Positions 38,503 through 47,083 of a DNA stretch of 64,000 nt are shown here, in pieces. This stretch comes from Chitinimonas sp. BJYL2 (GTDB lineage Bacteria > Pseudomonadota > Gammaproteobacteria > Burkholderiales > Chitinimonadaceae). The position numbers and the translations under genes were made by a program. The notes below the pieces were generated by a model. The model had not been told where the DNA came from, did not search any database, and saw only the letters and a list, made by a program, of their open reading frames with translations. Within the stretch, counting starts at the first letter, position 1. Each line of letters begins with the position of its first letter. The DNA lies in assembly GCF_027257935.1 (NCBI RefSeq), contig NZ_JANZKW010000001.1, positions 558,001-622,000 of the forward strand, read 5' to 3'.

Positions 38503-39201
38503 TTATGCGCCGACTACCGTCGTAGCATCGACCCGAACACCTGCACCCATGGTGCTGGAGACTGCGATCTTCTTGAAGTACACACCCTTGCTCGAAGCCG
38601 GCTTGGCTTTCTGCAGGGCATCCACCAGCGCAGCCAGGTTGGCCTGCAGGTCGGCTACTTCGAACGAAGCGCGGCCGATGGTGCTGTGGATGATGCCGTT
38701 CTTGTCGGTACGGTACTGAACCTGACCGGCCTTGGCGTTCTTCACTGCTTCGGCAGCATTCGGGGTGACCGTGCCCACCTTCGGGTTCGGCATCAGGCCA
38801 CGCGGGCCGAGGATGGTACCGAGCTGACCAACGATACGCATGGCGTCCGGCGTGGCGATGACCACGTCGAAATCCATCATGCCACCCTTGATCTGTTCAG
38901 CCAGATCTTCGAAACCAACAATGTCAGCACCGGCAGCCTTGGCAGCCTCGGCGTTCGCGCCTTGTGCAAATACAGCAACGCGCACGCTCTTGCCGGTACC
39001 CTTGGGCAGCACGACCGAGCCACGAACGACCTGGTCGGACTTACGTGCATCAACACCCAGGTTGATGGCGACGTCAACCGACTCCGGGAATTTAGCTGTA
39101 GCGCATTCCTTGACCAAGGTCAGGGCGTCAGTCACGGGGTACAGCTTGTTGCGGTCTACCTTTGCCTTGATGGCGGCAACGCGCTTGGAAACCTTAGCCA
39201 T
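38503..39201 (-). CDS. rplA: 50S ribosomal protein L1
   Basis: L1-stalk protein that moves deacylated tRNA out of the E site, and repressor of the L11 operon. The 232 residues contain [36 protein letters not shown] and [16 protein letters not shown]. Its start directly abuts the rplK stop codon. Confidence 0.98.
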   Translation of the reverse strand: MAKVSKRVAAIKAKVDRNKLYPVTDALTLVKECATAKFPESVDVAINLGVDARKSDQVVRGSVVLPKGTGKSVRVAVFAQGANAEAAKAAGADIVGFEDLAEQIKGGMMDFDVVIATPDAMRIVGQLGTILGPRGLMPNPKVGTVTPNAAEAVKNAKAGQVQYRTDKNGIIHSTIGRASFEVADLQANLAALVDALQKAKPASSKGVYFKKIAVSSTMGAGVRVDATTVVGA

Positions 39202-39633
39202 TTACACACCCTCCACATTCAGACCCATGGAACGAGCCGAACCGGCGATCGTGCGCACAGCGGCGTCCAGATCAGCAGCGGTGAGGTCAGGAGCCTTAGT
39301 CTTTGCGATTTCTTCAAGCTGGGCGCGCGTGATCTTGCCAACCTTGTCGGTATGCGGCTTGCTGCTACCCTTGGTGATGCCGGCGGCCTTCTTGATCAGG
39401 ATGGTTGCCGGAGGCGTCTTCATCACGAAAGTGAAGGACTTGTCGGCAAACGCGGTGATCACGACCGGGATGGGCAGACCAGGCTCGACACCTTGGGTCT
39501 GGGCGTTGAACGCCTTGCAGAATTCCATGATGTTGAGGCCGCGCTGACCGAGGGCCGGGCCGATGGGTGGCGAAGGGTTCGCCTTGCCTGCAGGAACCTG
39601 CAGCTTGATATAGCCGATAATCTTCTTGGCCAT
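39202..39633 (-). CDS. rplK: 50S ribosomal protein L11
   Basis: Factor-binding-centre protein needed for RelA activation. The 143 residues include [21 protein letters not shown] with the conserved Pro pair of the N-terminal domain, and the C-terminal RNA-binding domain with [16 protein letters not shown] at the end. N-terminal Lys residues that PrmA methylates are present. Confidence 0.98.
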   Translation of the reverse strand: MAKKIIGYIKLQVPAGKANPSPPIGPALGQRGLNIMEFCKAFNAQTQGVEPGLPIPVVITAFADKSFTFVMKTPPATILIKKAAGITKGSSKPHTDKVGKITRAQLEEIAKTKAPDLTAADLDAAVRTIAGSARSMGLNVEGV

Positions 39634-39716
39634 GATTTACTCCTGAATGGGTCTAGCGCAGGAAAACCTGCTCCCCTTGATAACACCTGCCGCAAGGCAG
39701 GCACCTTGCAGATCGA

Positions 39717-40250
39717 TCAGACTTTTTCGACCTGCGCAAAATCCACTTCAACCGGCGTAGCGCGACCAAAGATCAATACGGACACCTTGAGCTTGCTCTT
39801 GTCGTAATTGACCTCTTCGACGGTGGCATTGAAATCCGCAAACGGACCTTCGGTCACACGGAGGATCTGACCCACCTCGAACAACACCTTGGGCTTGGGC
39901 TTTTCGACGCCCTCCTGCATTTGCGCCATGATCGCCTCGACTTCCTTGGGCGTAATCGCTGCGGGACGCATGCCGGAGCCACCGATAAAACCAGTGACCT
40001 TGGACGTGTTCTTGACCAGATGCCAGGTCTCGTCCGTCATTTCCATCTCAACCAGCACATAGCCGGGGAAGAACTTGCGTTCGGTCAAAGCCTTGGTGCC
40101 GTTGCGGATCTCCATGACCTCTTCAACAGGCACCAGAATCTGCCCAAACATATGCTGCATACCAGCCCGCTCGATTCGTTCCTTGAGTGCCTTCATGACA
40201 CTCTTCTCGAAACCCGAGTAGGCGTGAACTACATACCAGCGCATTGCCAT
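39717..40250 (-). CDS. nusG: Transcription termination/antitermination factor NusG
   Basis: Binds RNA polymerase through its NGN domain ([20 protein letters not shown] onwards) and Rho or S10 through the C-terminal KOW domain ([19 protein letters not shown]). From the ATG at 40250 it has 177 residues and a GGAGAG ribosome site eight bases upstream; the frame extends six codons further but without support. Sits between secE and rplK as is universal in proteobacteria. Confidence 0.97.
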   Translation of the reverse strand: MAMRWYVVHAYSGFEKSVMKALKERIERAGMQHMFGQILVPVEEVMEIRNGTKALTERKFFPGYVLVEMEMTDETWHLVKNTSKVTGFIGGSGMRPAAITPKEVEAIMAQMQEGVEKPKPKVLFEVGQILRVTEGPFADFNATVEEVNYDKSKLKVSVLIFGRATPVEVDFAQVEKV

Positions 40251-40273
40251 CGAATACTCTCCGGGCAACCAGA

Positions 40274-40627
40274 TCAGACGCGCTTCAACAGCACGTCATA
40301 GAACAGCCAGCTCAGACCGGAGTCAACCAGCCACATGAACAGAGAGAGCGCAAAGGTAAACAGGAAAACAAACCCGGTTACCTGCCACGTTTCTTTCTTG
40401 GTCGGCCATACAACCTTCTCCGCCTCCTTGACCGAATCACGTGCGTAATCCACGAAATCGCGACCAGGCGCAGAGAACCACAGCACAACCACAGCCAACA
40501 AAACACCAAGAACAACCGCCGCAACACGCAGCGCCTGCTGATCTGCAGGCAGCAGGTAGAAACCCGTCACCCCACCAGCCACCAGCACCAAGGCCGCAAG
40601 CAGCTTGAATTTATCAACATTTCCCAT
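40274..40627 (-). CDS. secE: Protein translocase subunit SecE
   Basis: Essential clamp subunit of the SecYEG channel. From the ATG at 40627 the product has 117 residues with three membrane helices (about 7-27, 36-55 and 80-110), the long proteobacterial form, and the conserved amphipathic stretch [17 protein letters not shown]. The 27-codon upstream extension in the ORF runs through a terminator hairpin and is rejected. Confidence 0.96.
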   Translation of the reverse strand: MGNVDKFKLLAALVLVAGGVTGFYLLPADQQALRVAAVVLGVLLAVVVLWFSAPGRDFVDYARDSVKEAEKVVWPTKKETWQVTGFVFLFTFALSLFMWLVDSGLSWLFYDVLLKRV

Positions 40628-40644
40628 GCGTCGGCTTTTGCCCA

Positions 40645-40682
40645 AAAAATAAAGACAGCCGCTTTCCAAGGCGGAAAACGGC
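40645..40682 (-). terminator. Strong intrinsic terminator between tRNA-Trp and secE
   Basis: Minus strand GCCGTTTTCC (40682-40673), loop GCCTT, GGAAAGCGGC (40667-40658), then TGTCTTTATTTTTT (40657-40644). The ten-pair stem and T-rich tail are textbook. The tail ends only about 17 bases before the secE start, leaving no room for a promoter after it. Confidence 0.85.
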
Positions 40683-40716
40683 CACTTGATTAATTTAACG
40701 ACTACCACTTATTCAG

Positions 40717-40792
40717 TGGCAGGCGAGGAGGGTCTCGAACCCCCAACCCCCGGTTTTGGAGACCGGTGCTCTGCCAATTGAGCTACTCGCCT
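40717..40792 (-). tRNA. tRNA-Trp (CCA)
   Basis: 76 bases on the minus strand with acceptor AGGCGAG/CTCGCCT, anticodon stem CCGGT/ACCGG and loop CTCCAAA giving anticodon CCA, T arm GTTCGA, and the 3' CCA encoded. Lies between tuf copy 2 and secE. Confidence 0.96.
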
Positions 40793-40795
40793 GCG

Positions 40796-40826
40796 AAACA
40801 AACGGCGCAACTGAGTAGTTGCGCCG
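40796..40826 (-). terminator. Intrinsic terminator after tuf copy 2
   Basis: Minus strand CGGCGCAACT (40826-40817), loop ACTC, AGTTGCGCCG (40812-40803), then TTTGTTT. It lies 25 bases after the tuf stop and only a few bases before tRNA-Trp, so the tRNA depends on read-through or a hidden promoter. Confidence 0.75.
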
Positions 40827-40850
40827 ATCGCTTTAACACTTTACTACCAA

Positions 40851-42041
<1,191 letters not shown>

Positions 42042-42080
42042 TTTGGTGTCCTTGATTGCGAATAGAAACGTATCAAGCGA

Positions 42081-42155
<75 letters not shown>

Positions 42156-42170
42156 ATTCCACAAAACAGA

Positions 42171-42244
42171 TGGAGCGGGTGAAGGGAATCGAACCCTCGT
42201 CGTAAGCTTGGAAGGCTTCTGCTCTACCATTGAGCTACACCCGC
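42171..42244 (-). tRNA. tRNA-Gly (TCC)
   Basis: 74 bases, acceptor GCGGGTG/CACCCGC, anticodon loop CTTCCAA giving TCC, T loop TTCGATT, encoded CCA. The outermost anticodon-stem pair (27-43) is a G-A mismatch and the T stem closes with a G-T pair; the other pairs are regular. Confidence 0.95.
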
Positions 42245-42310
42245 ACACGAGGGACTTCGAACCGCTCGCCACACTGCGCTTAAGCGCAACGCAACCTGCT
42301 ACATGATCAT

Positions 42311-42397
<87 letters not shown>

Positions 42398-42411
42398 TGA
42401 ATGAGCCGCGC

Positions 42412-42440
42412 ATTATGGGCAGGGCCGCAGCCCCTGTCAA
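42412..42440 (-). promoter_or_regulatory. Promoter of the tRNA-Tyr/Gly/Thr-tuf operon
   Basis: Minus strand TTGACA (42435-42440), exactly 17 bases, CATAAT (42412-42417), then a GCGCGGC discriminator typical of stringently controlled stable-RNA promoters. A run of seven A on the minus strand (42453-42459) upstream of the -35 could act as an UP element. Confidence 0.88.
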
Positions 42441-42500
42441 CCGCCACATCCCGTTTTTTTGCGATGCGGGCAGCAATTGTTGCTGAAACAATTCGTCGCC

Positions 42501-43697
42501 ATGAAAGCTTCGAATCAGCCAATCGGCACCGGCTCGCAAACTGGCAGCGGAATTCTTCTTTTCTTTCTGATAGTTGGCGTGGGCATGCTCACTCTGGCCG
42601 TTGGCAGCCTCGGAAGGTTGGTGCCACGAGATCAAAGCACAGAAGTCACTGCCGCCACGCTTAACGCCGGCGCCCGCGCACTCATGGCGTGGGCGCTGAC
42701 TCGTCGTGACGACCGTCACGCACCACCGGGCATGTTGCCTTATCCGGATCGTCATGCAGACGGCAATTACGACAGCCTAGCGGACTGCCCGCCCAATCTC
42801 GGCACCGCGATCACCAATCATGCACTTCGGTTGGGACGCCTGCCTGTTGCTGGCGAGCCCATCGGCACACCCTGCGAGGGCGAGGACTTCGGTACCGGCC
42901 GACGTGCCATGCTTGAGTTCGACGCACGCGACGGCAATGGCGATGCGCTTTGGTACGCGGTGTCGCAGAACCTGCTGGACGACACCCGCAGCCGGCAATA
43001 TCAGGGCGCCATTCATGGTCATCGCGCACTCACGCCTGCAGCGCTGCGCTCGCCCGCCGCTAGCCAGCAATGGCTGACTATCTGCGACGCCGCCGGCAAT
43101 CTGCTGAGCACCGATGCCGCATTTGTACTGATCTCCCCCGGCGTACCGCTGGCTCACCAGAACCGTACTACCACAGCCCCGGGTCCGGGCGCCTTTCTGG
43201 ATACGCTGAGCTTGCCGGCGGGCACGTCACCCTGCCGCGGTAGCATCAACCATGCTGCAAGTCCCCGGATATTTGTGGCGGCACCACGACAGGATCGCTT
43301 CAACGACACTTTGATTTACATCTCCAGCCAGCAATTCATCGATCAGCTAGTCGTGCGCGCGATCGGCTCATTTCGCAGCGAGATTGATCGCGCAGCGGCC
43401 ATCCACCCCGCAACCGGCTACCCCCATCCGGCTGCGATACACGGCGGCAACTGCGACCCCACGATAGATGCCGGCTTCCTGCCTTTGCGTGACCAGGGTT
43501 CATGCGCAGGACTCGCAGGCTGGCCTCGCTGGGATGCACATGATGATCCGACCAGCTGGTACGCCAGCCTCCATTACCGCCGCGTGAGCCACACAGAAGC
43601 CCATCTCAGCGTGGTGGGCTGCAACGATGTTTTTGTGCTCAGGCGGCACGCGCATGCCCGTATCTCCACACTCTCCCGCACCACCAAGCGGTGCTAA
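42501..43697 (+). CDS. Large pilin-like protein of unknown function (possible GspK/PilX-type minor pseudopilin)
   Basis: I do not recognise a named family. The 398-residue product has a short polar N terminus ending GSG, one membrane helix (about 18-37, ILLFFLIVGVGMLTLAVG), then a soluble domain with several Cys. There is no GFTLxE signal and no Glu at +5, but GspK-type tip pseudopilins also lack that Glu. After the helix it has MLPYPDRHADGNYD (about 78-91), echoed by LPCPDINLDGEED in the next gene. Eleven bases separate the two genes, so they are probably one operon. The ATG at 42501 is chosen over a TTG at 42459 because the latter lies beside the divergent tRNA promoter; neither has a clear ribosome site. 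Confidence 0.55.
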   Translation: MKASNQPIGTGSQTGSGILLFFLIVGVGMLTLAVGSLGRLVPRDQSTEVTAATLNAGARALMAWALTRRDDRHAPPGMLPYPDRHADGNYDSLADCPPNLGTAITNHALRLGRLPVAGEPIGTPCEGEDFGTGRRAMLEFDARDGNGDALWYAVSQNLLDDTRSRQYQGAIHGHRALTPAALRSPAASQQWLTICDAAGNLLSTDAAFVLISPGVPLAHQNRTTTAPGPGAFLDTLSLPAGTSPCRGSINHAASPRIFVAAPRQDRFNDTLIYISSQQFIDQLVVRAIGSFRSEIDRAAAIHPATGYPHPAAIHGGNCDPTIDAGFLPLRDQGSCAGLAGWPRWDAHDDPTSWYASLHYRRVSHTEAHLSVVGCNDVFVLRRHAHARISTLSRTTKRC

Positions 43698-43707
43698 GGA
43701 ATCGCGC

Positions 43708-44490
43708 ATGCAACACACACCCACTACCCGCCACCCCATTGTCGGCTTTACCCTGGCCGAGGTCGCCGTCGTTATGGCAATCATTGCGCTGCTGCTGGGC
43801 GGCCTGCTGAGCGCCCTGCCCAATCACATGCGCCAAAAGCAGATACAGGAAACCGAGGCCAGCCTGCAGACACTGCGCGAGGCACTGATGGGCCACGCGC
43901 TCAGCCATGGCCATTTGCCCTGCCCTGATATCAATCTCGACGGCGAGGAAGACTTGGCCTTGCTGAGCCAGTGCCATCGCAGCCCGGCAGATGTCCGTTG
44001 CGCCAGCACCGATGGTAACGCCACGCCAGGCCAGCCCAGCGATCTGGCGAACCAACAAGTCTGCGCCGCACAGACCGGTCAGGCACCTCATGTCACACTG
44101 GCCGCAGAAGGTCACGACGCATGGCGCAACCGCATCAGCTACCGGGTTGAGCCTGCATTCTCGAACCATAGCGTGCCCATGCTGCTATCCAGCACAGGCA
44201 GCTTGCAGCTTTGCGACAACACCGGCTGCAATCGCGCCCAGGCGCGCGGCGTACCGGCCCTGTTGATCTCCCATGGCGCGAACGGCTTGGGCGCCACATC
44301 CGCCAGCGGCACGCGCAACCCACCGCCGACAGGGGAGGACGAGCTGGCCAATACCGATGGCGACCTCGTCTTTGTTCACCACGAGCCACGCGGCACGGGC
44401 GGCACGGGTGGCGAGTTCGATGACCAGGTCGCCTGGGTGCCCGCCACCCTGTTGCTCAATCGTCTGGTTGCAGCGGGCAGACTGCCCTAA
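43708..44490 (+). CDS. Prepilin-type minor pilin/pseudopilin, function unknown
   Basis: A 260-residue protein with a 13-residue leader ending in Gly and a canonical type IV prepilin site: G13 then F14-T-L-A-E18, so Glu is at +5, followed by the hydrophobic helix VAVVMAIIALLLGGLLSA. PilD (3876-4736) should process it. The globular part has LPCPDINLDGEEDL (70-83) and six or more Cys, and ends in a Gly-rich GTGGTGGEFDDQVAWV segment. A good AAGGA ribosome site precedes the ATG; the frame continues 27 codons upstream inside the previous gene and is rejected. Convergent with the kinase gene, 25 bases apart. Confidence 0.75.
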   Translation: MQHTPTTRHPIVGFTLAEVAVVMAIIALLLGGLLSALPNHMRQKQIQETEASLQTLREALMGHALSHGHLPCPDINLDGEEDLALLSQCHRSPADVRCASTDGNATPGQPSDLANQQVCAAQTGQAPHVTLAAEGHDAWRNRISYRVEPAFSNHSVPMLLSSTGSLQLCDNTGCNRAQARGVPALLISHGANGLGATSASGTRNPPPTGEDELANTDGDLVFVHHEPRGTGGTGGEFDDQVAWVPATLLLNRLVAAGRLP

Positions 44491-44515
44491 CGTCGCGCCC
44501 GTGTCGAAAACCCCA

Positions 44516-46216
44516 TCAACCCTCACATCGGCAACACACCCGGAAGCGCACGCGGCCTTCGCGATTCTCCACCAGCTCGATCCCGCCGCCGCGGGCACGG
44601 GCGAGTTGCGCTATCTGATACAGACCGACGCCCAAACCGGTATTTGAGCGAACGGGGCGTGTAAACAGCGTCTTCGCCACATCAGCCGGCACAGGCGTAC
44701 CGTTATCAACCGCCTCAAGACAAGCCACCCCGCCATCCATGGCAAGCAAGCTGATCTGCAATTTCACGCCAGCCGCGCCACCCTTGACCTGTGCATTCTG
44801 GACAACGTTATCCAGGGCCGCGCTCAGCAACAGCGCATCCACCCTGTCCGGCAGGACTCCAGGCGTCAGGAACTCGACAGAGGCGTCGGCATATCGACAA
44901 CGCACCTCTTCCCACCATGACAACGCGCTGCGTGAATCGGCCGGATCATCCTGCAGCGGCGCGGATAATTTACCCAAGGTCGCCTCCAGCCGGCGGGCGA
45001 TCTCCGGCAATTGCCTGGCATACAGGGCATTGAGACGCGCAGGCTCATGACTCGTCTCGCCAGCTGCAACCAGTACCTTGAGCGACTGCAGCAGGTTCTT
45101 GATATCGTGCGTCAAGCGCGCACCGGTTTCATAAATTGCTTCCATATAAACCCGGTCCGCCAACTGCCGCTCACGCACCTTCGCCTGATAGAACTGGTGC
45201 AGCAAGGTTGCAATCAGCTGGAATTGAACGTGCAAGGCGGGCGCCACAGGCTGATCGAGGTATAAAGTCAGCAAGAACGCTTCAACGCGCATATCCGCCC
45301 GGTATTTCGTGGGGTCATCACGACCAAACGCCCCCTCCTCTCGCCCCAGCCGCCAGCGCCCCCCGCTCACGCCCGGCAAGGCCAGCAGATCTTCGACGGC
45401 GCCACGAACAAACTCTTCCGCGCCCGACTCGCTCGCGGCGCGGGCCGTCAGCCTCCCCGACCAGTGCTCGAAAGGCGTTCCCAGTTGCAGCATGCTGGCA
45501 GAAAACAGCGTGCCGATACCGGCGAACCCTGCTCTTGGATTCCACAGCCAGGCCAGCAGCCCCAAGCCCCCGCCCGTCAGGACAAGTACAAGGATCAGGG
45601 ACTCGATATAGGAAAGACGCAATGTTGCAGACAGGAACACCGCCCCCAGCGGTACCGCGAGCGCGAGCAGGAATACCAGCACGGCATAAAAGAAATCCAC
45701 GGGAGCTTGCTGGCGAACCGCTACCGGCTCGACCGGCATCGCCGCCAGCACGCAGAGCCCCAGTGGCAATACCCAAGTCATCACCAAGGGCAGCGGCAAG
45801 GCCTGCCCCGCCAGCTTGGGCACGATGGCCAGCCACAGCATGGTCAACAACAGCGATAGCGCCAGCAAATGAAAACGACGCAGGTGCCGGTGTACGCCCA
45901 ACAAGCGGCTACCGAAGAGGCTGGCAAGCAATGCCAGCCAAAGCATCATCAGTCCATATCCGAACAGCGCAAACATCAGTGCGCCCACCAGAGCAAGCGC
46001 GACCAGAGCAGGACGAGGCAATCGGGTCTGGGGCTCCACTACCGGCTGCCAGATGAGCAGCAAGCCCAGTTGCCCCAACAGCAATGCGCGTCCCGCCCAA
46101 TCATCCACACCCGAGACCACCGTCAACCAGACGCCTGCGAGCAGGAGCGCAGGAGCAACGCGTGATCGCAGCAAAGGCGACTGCAAACTGGTGAGCAGGT
46201 GGTGCAAGATGGTCAT
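44516..46216 (-). CDS. Polytopic membrane sensor histidine kinase without adjacent response regulator
   Basis: From the ATG at 46216 the product has 566 residues: about eight membrane helices in the first 225, a cytoplasmic linker of about 110 residues that could be a GAF-like fold, then the kinase core. The phospho-acceptor box is ARLTHDIKNLLQSLK with H370; the N box is DNVVQNA (about 469-475), the first G box DNGTPVP (about 504), and the second TGLGVGLYQ (about 526-534). An HDIKN-type His box differs from the HExxN box of PilS or NtrB. No receiver or output domain is present and no regulator gene is adjacent. It is divergent from a sigma-54-type pilin promoter. A start at 46249 is possible. 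Confidence 0.8.
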   Translation of the reverse strand: MTILHHLLTSLQSPLLRSRVAPALLLAGVWLTVVSGVDDWAGRALLLGQLGLLLIWQPVVEPQTRLPRPALVALALVGALMFALFGYGLMMLWLALLASLFGSRLLGVHRHLRRFHLLALSLLLTMLWLAIVPKLAGQALPLPLVMTWVLPLGLCVLAAMPVEPVAVRQQAPVDFFYAVLVFLLALAVPLGAVFLSATLRLSYIESLILVLVLTGGGLGLLAWLWNPRAGFAGIGTLFSASMLQLGTPFEHWSGRLTARAASESGAEEFVRGAVEDLLALPGVSGGRWRLGREEGAFGRDDPTKYRADMRVEAFLLTLYLDQPVAPALHVQFQLIATLLHQFYQAKVRERQLADRVYMEAIYETGARLTHDIKNLLQSLKVLVAAGETSHEPARLNALYARQLPEIARRLEATLGKLSAPLQDDPADSRSALSWWEEVRCRYADASVEFLTPGVLPDRVDALLLSAALDNVVQNAQVKGGAAGVKLQISLLAMDGGVACLEAVDNGTPVPADVAKTLFTRPVRSNTGLGVGLYQIAQLARARGGGIELVENREGRVRFRVCCRCEG

Positions 46217-46271
46217 GGGTAAGCAGACATGTTCGCAAGACTTAAGCATTCAAGGGCAAGGCGCCACTTTC

Positions 46272-46287
46272 TGGCACAGGCTTTGCT
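46272..46287 (+). promoter_or_regulatory. Sigma-54 promoter of the pilin gene at 46345
   Basis: TGGCACAGGCTTTGCT: the -24 box TGGCAC and -12 box TTGCT are intact, with GG and GC separated by ten bases; only the seventh base (A for G) differs from the usual consensus. Transcription would start near 46298, leaving a leader of about 47 bases with an AAGGAG ribosome site. Sigma-54 control of the major pilin gene is known from Pseudomonas pilA. Confidence 0.75.
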
Positions 46288-46344
46288 AATATTTCAAGTG
46301 TGGCGCATCACGGCGCACCCTGAAAACACAAGGAGCATTCCCCA

Positions 46345-47016
46345 ATGAAACAACTCGGGCAGAAACAACAGGGCTTCACCCTGATCGAAATCGCGATTGT
46401 TCTGGTCATTATCGGCTTGCTGCTGGGCGGTGTGCTGAAGGGTCAGGAACTGATCGAAAATGGTCGTGTGAAAAATGCAGCCAACGACATGAACGGTATC
46501 TCGGTCGCAGTCAACGCCTATCGCGACCGCTATCGCGCCCTGCCTGGCGACGACAACAATGGCGCTGCAACCATGGCCTCGCGGGGCAATAACTGGACCG
46601 GCATCCCTGATGCTGGCGACAGCGATGGCGTGCTGGATATCACCCTTGCCCAAACCTTTACAGGCGGTGGCGAATCAGACGACTTCTTCCAGCATCTCCG
46701 CGCTGCAGGTTTGATCACCGGCAACCCTGCCGATGTAGGCGGCGCAGCGATTCCCACCAATGCCTTCGGCGGCCCGCTCGGCGTAACCAACAACCCGCAC
46801 GGCATGTCTGGCCCTGCAGTTTGTCTGGGTGGCGTACCAGGCAAGGCCGCAGTTGCTTTGGACAATCAATTGGATGATGGTCGCCCAGGCCGCGGCAGTC
46901 TTCGCGCCAATGGCGCAGCCGGACAAGCCGCCAATACCGCGCCTGCGGCGGTGGCCGGTGCCGTAGCTGCCGCCTACAACGAAAACAACACTTACACCAT
47001 CTGCAGAACCATCTAA
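46345..47016 (+). CDS. Type IV pilin-like protein (prepilin-type)
   Basis: A 223-residue prepilin with a 10-residue leader (MKQLGQKQQG) cut before F11, giving FTLIE with Glu at +5 and a long hydrophobic alpha-1 helix through LIENGRVKNAANDMN. After it come YRDRYRALPGDDNN, a GDSDGVLD acidic loop and a Cys pair, C160 and C220, that could close a C-terminal disulfide loop as in major pilins. It is a single-gene unit with a sigma-54-type promoter and a strong terminator. It could be a major pilin, but pilA genes are usually shorter (about 140-170 residues), so a pseudopilin of another filament is an alternative. Confidence 0.75.
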   Translation: MKQLGQKQQGFTLIEIAIVLVIIGLLLGGVLKGQELIENGRVKNAANDMNGISVAVNAYRDRYRALPGDDNNGAATMASRGNNWTGIPDAGDSDGVLDITLAQTFTGGGESDDFFQHLRAAGLITGNPADVGGAAIPTNAFGGPLGVTNNPHGMSGPAVCLGGVPGKAAVALDNQLDDGRPGRGSLRANGAAGQAANTAPAAVAGAVAAAYNENNTYTICRTI

Positions 47017-47039
47017 AAACGGCATCTGCAATACCACCG

Positions 47040-47067
47040 TCGGGCCCGCATCTGGGCCCGATTTTTT
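47040..47067 (+). terminator. Intrinsic terminator of the pilin gene
   Basis: TCGGGCCC (47040-47047), loop GCATCT, GGGCCCGA (47054-47061), then six T. An eight-pair stem 24 bases after the stop codon. Confidence 0.9.
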
Positions 47068-47083
47068 GCTTGTGCCCCTTAGA

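Noticed and set aside
39686-39701. CCTGCC-GCAA-GGCAGG hairpin between nusG and rplK as a terminator
   Set aside because: Short stem and no T run. It may belong to an L11-operon leader but I cannot support a specific element.
42398-42500. Sigma-54 promoter for the pilin-like pair at 42501
   Set aside because: No GG-N10-GC element with proper boxes was found in the gap; only the divergent tRNA promoter is clear.
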